This document shows positions 56,000 to 64,000 of a stretch of DNA of 64,000 nucleotides, in pieces. Below the pieces are notes generated by a model. It had not been told where the DNA came from, ran no database searches, and saw only the letters and a list, made by a program, of their open reading frames with translations. Position 1 is the stretch's first letter. Every line of letters starts with the position of its first letter. The DNA comes from Cyclina sinensis (Eukaryota; Mollusca; Bivalvia; Venerida; Veneridae), in NCBI GenBank assembly GCA_012932295.1, contig JAAONU010000001.1, positions 55,153,693 to 55,217,692 on the forward strand, given 5' to 3'. Position numbers and translations under genes: made by a program.

Positions 56000-57360
56000 T
56001 CACAACCATGTGCGTAAATAATAATTTTGTCATATTTTTTAAAAAGAATTATTGCCCTTTTTAGTTAAAACTTTCCACAAACAGGCACTGAAAAAAAGTC
56101 GAGCGTCTATATAGCCTCCTGTGGCGGTGCTCAGGTTTCCGAAATTAGATAACTATCCGAAAACAGTCTTTGTCAGGAATGATCAATAACATGTCACAAA
56201 TCGGAATTAAAATAGGCGCTGATCCAGAGTACCGTGCAAGTCTGAAAATAGATGATTGTCAGAAATTTGTTCATGGTCAAAACGTCTTTGTCGTGAAATT
56301 TAGTGGGGGTGGCGATCATGCATCGGCTGCTGTTTGCTTCTGGTGCTTTTGATAATAATGATGATGACTATTATGATGTTGGTGATACTGATAATGTTGT
56401 TCACGATGATGGTGAAAATGTAATGAATCATAACTGATTCCTAATTTCGACCTCCCGAAAATGACCGTTATATGAGGATATGCATTATCCTGAAGAATAC
56501 AGCTTACAGTGTGCTGTATTCGGTGTAAGCTGTTTAAGTTTTATTGTCAACGACTACAGCTCACGCATGAGCTGTATTCGGCGTAAGCTGTATGCGGTGA
56601 AACAGTGCACTCAGTTTTCCGCTTGTACTTTGAACTGAAACCTTGATATGTAATATTTCACTCTATAGGATTCGCGTTTACATGATTTTTAGGCATATGG
56701 AAAACTCGAAATTTTAGCGTATTCCTCTTTTAAATTCTGTGTAGATTTAAAGGTTTGAGATGATTAGAGCATATTGTATATAGGTGAGATATTTAGATAC
56801 GAAAAATAAAACGGGGGCAGGATGTTGCATAGGTCAATTTTGAAAACTTTAAATAGCAAAATCAGCAAAAACAGCAAAATCTTTCTTGAATAAATGTCTA
56901 TGTAGTTTATCTCAAGCTGAACGAATTAGTGATCATTTATATCATAAATGGCAAAAATTCTGTGATAATGATTTGCCTTGTTCTTATATTATATAAATGT
57001 AATGAATGAGTTCTCCTCTGGTCTGTAGATTATCTTCTGCTCACAGTATGGTGTGCCCTATAACAAGGGATGTTATAACCCCTCAGAAGATGAATGCGTA
57101 CTTTATTTAAACATTTGGAATAATTGTTGATTTGCTTCAAGTCTACAAACGTCTTTAAAAAAAATATTGTGAATTTGCAAGTATAAAGAAAGGATTTGCC
57201 GTATAATATACACTGAAAAAGTATTTACTGACAATTAGTTTATATATTTTGCATGTCAGTGTATTTTAACCTCCTAATTTACATATCGTCTCTTTTTTAA
57301 AGTATGCCCTGTAAAGAAAAAGTCAGTATTTCATGCTACAAAAAAACTTATCTTTAAAGA
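56000..57360. other. Non-coding DNA with small hairpins and a GAT-rich stretch
   Basis: No gene. 56,343-56,415 is GAT/GGT-rich. Two linked hairpins lie at 56.5 kb and are listed separately. Confidence 0.45.
56499..56594. repeat. Paired hairpins built from AGCTGTATTCGG units
   Basis: The first is ACAGCTTAC ... GTAAGCTGT (56,499-56,533; 9-bp perfect stem, 17-nt loop). The second is ACAGCTCA CGCA TGAGCTGT (56,556-56,575; 8-bp perfect stem, 4-nt loop), followed by another GTAAGCTGT. CTGTATTCGG(T/C)GTAAGCTGT occurs twice, so this is a tandem duplicate of a palindromic unit. Confidence 0.8.
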
Positions 57361-58853
57361 TTCAGTTTAGATGTAATTAGTTCTAATTACATATAAATAT
57401 TATTCATTATCATAAACTGACTCGTGCAATGCAATGCAACAATGCAACAAGTCTTAGCTCTGGTAATACAAGTATTTACCTCTGTTAATAGAATATTAAC
57501 AGTGTGGCAATAACGCTACAGGATTTAGTTATCCAACACTTTTGATACATCGTCTCACTTCTTCTATACTAATTAAAAACGAATTTGCCGATTTGTGGAA
57601 GCGGTTACTTCCCTTTCAGACAGTACTTTTTGATCATCCGAGGTACAGCAGCTTTAACAAATACTTACTGCTTACCAGTAATTTGCCATTTAATTCATGG
57701 AGATCTTGAGCACATTTCCTTTTATTACAGCTATCTCTTCAAAAGGATACAAATCAGCTTTACGCAATAATTATGATTGTCTTAGCAGCATGTTTCTTTT
57801 TGGTCTTGAAAAGGGGCACACCATCTGAGATCAATAGGGTGGGGTGTTCAAGTTTGTCTCTCCTAAGCAAACTGCAGTAAGTATTTTAAATCTTTTAATA
57901 ATTTCCTTTTTCAAAGTCTTCTGATTTTCAAAATCTGTAACAATAACATTAAGGTCCTTAAAGGGAGCACAAAATTTTATAATTTACCTAAGGAGGCATA
58001 ACAGTTTCTTATGATTCACAAAATATGTAATTGATTATACACATGTCTTATTTTACAGATAAGTTATGTTTTTTGACACAACATGCATGCCTTTAACGGC
58101 AAAATTTGGGATCAAAAGTTGTATTTACATAACTGATCACACACAATGTCAAACAAATGACACAGCAAAACATTGAAAGCATGCATGTTTAGATTAACAA
58201 TATCGAGAACTTGTATTACTTTAAGCCCGTGCTTGCACGGACTCCCATTTTGGTTTTATGAAAGTCTAAGGAGCTTGGATCAATAAATACTAATGTATCT
58301 GTATGTTATGGTTGTTTCATCAAAAAATTAAGATTTCATTTAGAATTGACTGGACTTTGCACAAACATCGAAAATCACTTCGTGCATTTTCACAACTTCT
58401 ATTTCAATTAGAAAATGATTTACAGGGGAAAGGGATAACTCTGTGTAAATAAGCATTTGCATGGAAAGTTTTCTGTTTCCTCCATATCCTTATTTGAAAA
58501 GAGGGAAAGCCTTTCATGTGTAGAAAATCATTGACAAGTAAACTAATTATGACACAATTGTATCTTTCCTCTCTTAACTGTCAAGTTAAAGTAAGTTTCA
58601 TGGTCTCTTTGCTAGACATTAAACACTGTTGTTTCATCAATGTTTGATCTTTTTGCACTCACACCATACTCATAAATTTCCCAGTCTCATTACCCGGTAA
58701 CTAGAATGTTCTACATGAAAATAATGTTTTATATATGCGTAATTATATGTTGCCATGTGTTTGTTTTAATTTTCCCCGTCTTTTGTTGTATCATGATGAT
58801 TAATTTAAATAACAAAAACTGATTTATGTCTTTTAAATTTGAATGCAGATCAT

Positions 58854-58878
58854 CGCACCGTAGAACGCCTCATTAGCA
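58854..58878. other. Conserved island, copy 3
   Basis: CACCGTAGAACGCCTCATTA preceded by ATGCAGATCATCG; one base differs from copy 2 within the core. Confidence 0.6.
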
Positions 58879-59279
58879 TTAAACCCAGACAGTAAGAGCA
58901 AAAAACTTGTGATGTCTCTTGTCAAACCACTTCTTTCTAATCTAAAAATTATCTAACCACATTTTCACAATTATGAAAAATAGTTCTTCAAGATAAATTT
59001 CCTAAAAACAAACGCCCGCCCTTTCAAACGAATAGTACTTTACTGTTAAGTCCGACGTATATATCAAGTTTTATTTTCAGGTCTTTGTCATATATCCTAT
59101 TAAATAGGTACATGTAATCGTCTCGAAATTCGGCAAGGTACTTTTTCTCTTCCAGCTTAGAAACATGAACCTTTTGTGAAACTGACAAATTTCTCATCAG
59201 AGATAAAACTTATTTAGCAAGCACAAATAAGGGAAAAGGTCTTGACAAAAAAACAGCTCAAACATAACATCACTTTCCA

Positions 59280-59440
59280 TTTATGTTACCAAAAATATAC
59301 ATAATCTTACGGAGACGAAAGTCAGTAATAGGAAAATGCAATGCATCTTAGAATACACAACCAAAGTGGGATTCGAACTTCAATATCCTGCGTAACACGC
59401 CAACGCTCTATCCACTGAGCCAAAGAATCGATTCATTGAG
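59280..59440 (-). repeat. tRNA-derived SINE, family shared with 38.3 kb (copy 2)
   Basis: The minus strand starts near 59,430 with TTCTTTGGCTCAGTGGATAG, then a B box AGTTCGAATCCCACTTTGG and a body with GATGCATTGCATTTTCC and CCGTAAGATTATGTA. The head and core match the 38.3-kb copy. It is absent at the corresponding place in duplication copy 1. Confidence 0.65.
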
Positions 59441-60589
59441 GCATGTTGTCAGAAATTGTTTTAATACAATTATAAGTAGGTGTGCACTAGACCGTAACAA
59501 TAAGCTTTTCGTAAGAATGCCACGAAACGATTGTATGTATATGGTTAGGAATACATCAACATTTTCCTTGTTATACAAAACGTCATGTACTGCAATGATA
59601 ATACACACCAATACACACCAACATTGCATGCCTGAAATGACGTTAAGAACTCGTGAGAGAACACCAAGAGACGTGAATTTGATTCCCCACTCCTCCACTT
59701 ACATCACTTTTTGTCTTTTGGCTATACACCGAGGACAGAAAATAGGTGGCAATAGGTACCAACTATAAAAACCTCAGAAAGACAGAGAACCAATAAGCGA
59801 TGACATAATTGTCATGCTAGGTTGAAACAAAAAAAAACATACCATTGTTAATCAAGCGTGTCGCATCGGTGACATTACGAACAGTTATAAATCCCCCTAG
59901 TGTCCACAAGGCAACCGTACATACTTACTTTTTTAAAATTTATTTTGACAATAGCAGAAGAAAAGAAAAACTTAAATCTCAGAGATCAGAGGAAAATACA
60001 GTTTTCTTTATTTTTCTTGGTTATTTTGTTCTTTTCAAAACTTCCTTGTTGTAAATATTGTTTAACGTTAATACCATTAATGATGAGGTTCCTAGATAAA
60101 TGGTAAGTAAAAAATAACAATAACAAAACAAGAAATAAAATCATAATAAAAGAAACAGTCACGCGCGCCATTTTTACCAATATTAATTTCCGAATGTCCT
60201 ATCAAATACTACATTGCAATTTTTAGAAAATTTAGATTAAACGCATACATCAGTTTGCAAATTTAGAAACAGGGTTTGACGACAGTCAGTTAAGTCGTTA
60301 TTGGAAACATTAAATACGAGGTTTTCTTGAAACTTACAATTCCTTGTAGATTCGAAAAAGAAAGGACGTTGTTTTAACAAGGATAGACGAAGATATTTCT
60401 CAGATAAATATTTATCAAATTTCAGTATCATATAACCTGACGCATTCAATTTGATTTAAAATGATCGATTTTATTTGGAAAATAACGCTTACATAATTAC
60501 CCATTTGTATTTTAATGTAATTGCTATGAATGCATCAGACAAAACTGCTGTGATGAACTAATTGAAGATGGTTGAATATTGCAATTGCC

Positions 60590-60720
60590 TGTCTGTCCGT
60601 CTGTCCGCTTTTTATCCGGTCCATAAGTCATGGATGTGCCACATGCAAGACCCTCGTTGTCAGTTATGGTAATTACTATCAGTATAATTATTTATGTTAT
60701 TGCAGATTTAACAGTGGGTA
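60590..60720. repeat. Fragment of a CTGTCCGT-type interspersed repeat
   Basis: CTGTCTGTCCGTCTGTCCGC (60,590-60,609) followed by text unlike the duplicate copy at this point. The CCGT run recalls the left ends of the elements at 11.6 and 20.9 kb. Only a fragment is visible. Confidence 0.4.
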
Positions 60721-61299
60721 AACGCATGTAATTCCTATGCTTGCAAAAATGATACAACTTAGAAATAAATGATACAGTGATCAGATGTAAAAGGTGCTTG
60801 TGCTTTGGCTGACACCAGCAAATTCGCTCGCAGGTAACCTCCAAACTATAAGTATGGTTAGTAATTTATGTTTTATAAAATGTGTGCCTACACCAACCTA
60901 CTGACATGTGTTTGTTAACATTTCTTTCTCCTTTCACACTTCTTCTTTCATACTGGCCTTCATTTCTAGTGAAAAACATGTTCCTGTCCTAAGTATGGCT
61001 TCGGGGGCATATGTCCGCTAACAACGACAGGTCTTGTTCTGTGTTCATTTCCGTAGAAATGTAGTTTATTATTAACTGTACTTTTTCTGATTTTTAGTGT
61101 TCATTTGCCACTTTCGTTCAAACATCCAGGGAAAATGATTTAAAAGTGGCTACGGCAGGAATATTCCTGAAAAGTGCTATGTTGTAGACAAAATTGTGTT
61201 ATACCTAACATTCTAGATTTGTAAATTTATTTAAGTAAAACATGACATTCATTTAAGGATTGTTACTTAAACATCAACCTTATTGTTTACTACGTGTTA

Positions 61300-61590
61300 A
61301 TGTTGTGTTTTCTTTACTGTTACTGCTACTGCCAGCTTCACGTTTTCTTTACTGCTGCTTCTGTTACTGTTACTGCCAGCTTCACGTTTTCTTTACTGCT
61401 TCTGCTGTTACTGCTACTGCCAATTTCATGTTTTGCTTACTGCTACTGCTGTTACTGCTACTGCCAGCTTCACGTTTTGCCTACTGCTACTGCTGTTACT
61501 GCTACTGCCAACTTCACGTTTTGCTTACTGCTACTGCTGTTACTGCTACTGCCAACTTCACATTTTTCTACTGCTGCGCACTGCTACTGC
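61300..61590 (+). repeat. 44-bp minisatellite
   Basis: CTTCACGTTTT-type text recurs at exactly 44-bp spacing (61,336, 61,380, 61,424, 61,468, 61,512, 61,556), between CTGCTACTGCTGTTACTGCT segments. All three forward frames stay open and give Leu/Ala/Tyr-rich ORFs of up to 128 codons; these are artefacts of the repeat. Confidence 0.93.
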
Positions 61591-61669
61591 TCACTTCCTA
61601 TATCATTATAAACCTACAAGTGAAAGAATGGTTTATTTTTCTCTAACTAATTATCGGAAAAATTGATGT

Positions 61670-63280
61670 ATCTGTAAATCATATTACCAAAAATAACATT
61701 TGTTTATGAAAATAAGCGTAATACAATCACTTACAATCAGCTAGACGCATAATACAAGCCCTAATTGGACGAAATATGGAACTGCAATTATTAAAACGAG
61801 AATCTGTCGTGTAGTCACGTTAGGCAGTCATAACTACGAAAGCTGTTTCATATATCTTTGTCGATTAAGTGTGACAACAACATGAAAAATGACACAAAGT
61901 CTCGAGAAATTTCAGGAATCGTTTCATAAAATTGTGTAGTAAGAAACCAACTCATCATTGACGTGTAACCGAAAAAAGTGTCCATTAAATGAAGAAAAAA
62001 AATGTTTTAAAAAAACTCTTTTTAGGAATTTCACATAACTTTTGCACCAAATAGTGACTTTCTGTTATCTCACCGGCAAATAAAACTCTACAAAAACTGA
62101 TGTAAATACATTTAAGAACAATGCGTACACAACAACATCTGTTTCGTATTAAGTAATATATTTGGTTTTCGTTATCGATGTTCCCAACATATTTTATTTG
62201 CTGTATGCGAATATCGATACTTTAATACAAAAATAGCAAAGGCACAACAACATGCATACAAGAATATAAACAGAGAATGACATGAGCTATTTTCTGATAG
62301 CACTGACATATTGCGTCACAGTTCCATGTAAGACATGTATGGTTGAATAGAATATCGTCACTGTTCTTCCTGTGAACATCAGAGAGTAAATTAGGGTTAG
62401 AGATACTAGCAATACAAAAATATCTTGGAAATAGATAATCAGAGTCGGTTGGAATTGCAAAGGTAAATCAAGTATTATTGTTGAACTTGTAAGGTCCTGT
62501 CGCTAATTTTATCTTGTGGATAAAACCCCCACATGTTTTGCAATAGGTTTTTTCGGGTTTTTGCATGTAATTACAAAAAGGGAACATTCGATGGTCAATT
62601 TATGAGAACTGCTTTGCAACTAATTTTATTTTGGCATCATTTGTGTACGAGTAGTACATACATATCCGATATAATCAAAAAAGATAATTGGAATCGCCAG
62701 TCATGAGTGCCTACAGAAATTCTACGTAACGTTATTCTAACGATTTTTGACTATGAAAAAATTGTGGGGGTGGTGGTCGAACTATGTCTCACTTTGGGCG
62801 ATGGGGACAGTATGGCACACTTTTTTGTGGTAAAAAGAACACACACCTTGTGTGATTTATATTTATTCAACAACAGCAACAAAAAACTGATATGATAATG
62901 AACAAACGCAGAGAACAGATTTCTATGAACTACAGGTTTATAGTCTATAAAATGTTTACAATTTAAACAGAGTGTGGTAGAAGTCTGCTGTACAACACTG
63001 GTAATGTTTTATGTTTCTGTAATATTTTTGCTTCTTAATAGAGGGGTCCTTAGTTTACTTTGAACCACTGTTTCGTATTTGTCGTTTTGACCTCAGAACT
63101 AGTCCAATTGGAGGAAAATTTGTCTGCCCAGACTCATCTTTTGAGGAAGACAGTGTAAAGCGCAGAAGCAGTGCACGCCACACAGGGCACTGTTTCAAAA
63201 TTGAAGCCGCGTCGCAATCATTGTCCATTGCCTGTGCGAATCCAAGTCCGTCTATCGCCTATGTACAGTATTAGTATACG
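61670..63280. other. Non-coding DNA, nothing recognised
   Basis: AT-rich with only chance-length ORFs. Confidence 0.4.
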
Positions 63281-63289
63281 GAGACTTAT

Positions 63290-64000
63290 TATATCTCAGA
63301 AAGAAAAAGCAGAGTTAGTCAAGGACTCTAAAGATACCAGTTTGTAAGCACATGAAACAAACAAATAATGGAAATAAAGTAGGGGGTACCGTGTTCGCAA
63401 TAAAGATGGTAGATACATCACTCTTGGAAAGTGCGACCTAACCACAAAATCTGAAAAGACACTTCACATTTAAAGAAATACTCGAAGATATTGACCATGT
63501 AGCAAATGACACTGCCAGTGACACTTCAAAGACAAAAGGTACAAACATAAGAACCACCTTGTCTGATATGCAAGCACCAATATAAAACTCGACGAGCTAC
63601 TGGAAGAGTACTGGGCTACAGTGTTACCCTACATCTGAAAATGACAAGAAACTTGATGAAGAAAGTCAACATTCAGTAGAAACTCTCATTAATTTCTTCT
63701 GCAGCTTACATTCTTTGGTCCATTTTATAGATATCAAATTAAGCATTTGGTAAGACTGAAAAAGAAATATGCTATGGAAATCCACTCATTTATGACCAGT
63801 CATTGAAGAAACGCCTTGTATGGTACAGAGAGGTTAATTATGAATGTATGGTAAAAGCTCTGTCAGGTGAGGCGATAGAAAAGTCTAGCAAATGGATGTC
63901 GTTAACTGTTGAAGAGGTGGTAAGGGATCTGAAACTCTGGTAAAGTATGCCTTTTGTCTTTGAAAAGAGAATGGATAACTCACAAAATTTACTGTTCGCC
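63290..64000 (+). pseudogene. Decayed coding-like stretch running off the right edge
   Basis: One forward frame stays nearly open from about 63,470: FKEILEDIDHVANDTASD and NIRTTLSDMQAP, one TAA, then ENDKKLDEESQHSVETLINF and FCSLHSLVHFIDIKLSIW. A second frame gives LDELLEEYWATVLPY in the gap. The composition is protein-like and acidic/helical. It faintly recalls a large multicopy molluscan protein family, but I cannot name it. Stops and frame changes mark it as a pseudogene or a mobile-element relic; the rest lies outside the window. Confidence 0.4.

Larger units (their letters stand above)
57370..61300. repeat. Segmental duplication, right-hand set, copy 2
   Basis: Collinear partner of 41,350-48,150 (see those entries). 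It lacks the LINE found at 44.6 kb in copy 1 and instead has a SINE near 59.3-59.4 kb. The copies are clearly diverged, so the duplication predates both insertions. Confidence 0.7.

Noticed and set aside
59408..59768. Overlapping forward and reverse ORFs of about 100 codons
   Set aside because: They overlap the SINE edge and have no match in the duplicate copy.
61260..61666. Three overlapping forward ORFs of 77-128 codons rich in Leu, Ala, Tyr and Cys
   Set aside because: All are products of the 44-bp minisatellite, open in every frame; no gene signal outside the repeat.

Overview
The window looks like a piece of a large, AT-rich, repeat-dense invertebrate nuclear genome. A bivalve mollusc, probably a heterodont clam, fits best. 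This is an inference from the repeats: a long element whose ends carry GCTCACCTGAGC-type inverted repeats and CCGT runs, a second element ending in TGTCTCCCCC hairpins, many tRNA-like SINEs, and LINE and BEL/Pao relics of molluscan style. I found no host protein-coding gene I would defend. Almost all readable coding sequence belongs to transposable elements.

Left third (1-23 kb): mostly non-coding DNA built from old, diverged tandem segmental duplications. One pair lies at about 2.3-5.3 and 5.3-7.2 kb. A larger pair lies at about 7.2-15.1 and 15.1-22.8 kb. Younger insertions sit inside these units: a SINE (8.9 kb), a 26-bp minisatellite (9.9-11.4 kb) split by a 408-bp TIR element, a 1.95-kb element with 165-bp internal repeats (11.6-13.6 kb), a 474-bp TTAA-flanked MITE (15.96-16.43 kb) and a 1.07-kb element with ~156-bp internal repeats (20.9-22.0 kb).

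Middle (23-40 kb): a graveyard of transposon genes. It holds a Tc1-like transposase split by a 950-bp MITE, a minus-strand LINE (ORF1 and endonuclease) split by a palindromic insertion, an unidentified minus-strand coding-like block (31.4-32.7 kb), a heavily decayed Ty3/gypsy pol on the minus strand (33.1-38.1 kb), a SINE, and a LINE reverse-transcriptase fragment (38.4-39.0 kb).

Right third (40-64 kb): a second set of segmental duplications (41.3-48.2 versus 57.3-61.3 kb, with one sub-block present three times). A Tx1/L1-like LINE 3' end (44.6-46.0 kb) lies within the first copy. The best-preserved feature is a structurally complete BEL/Pao retrotransposon on the minus strand (48,314-55,158). 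It has near-identical 193/194-bp LTRs, a perfect 5-bp target duplication, a primer-binding site, a polypurine tract and a Gag-Pol frame broken by one in-frame TGA inside the integrase. It landed in a 59-bp minisatellite. A decayed coding-like stretch runs off the right edge.

The genes do not form a pathway. The coherent story is layered transposition into ancient duplicated non-coding DNA, with several insertion sites whose pre-insertion state can be inferred from reading frames or repeat units.
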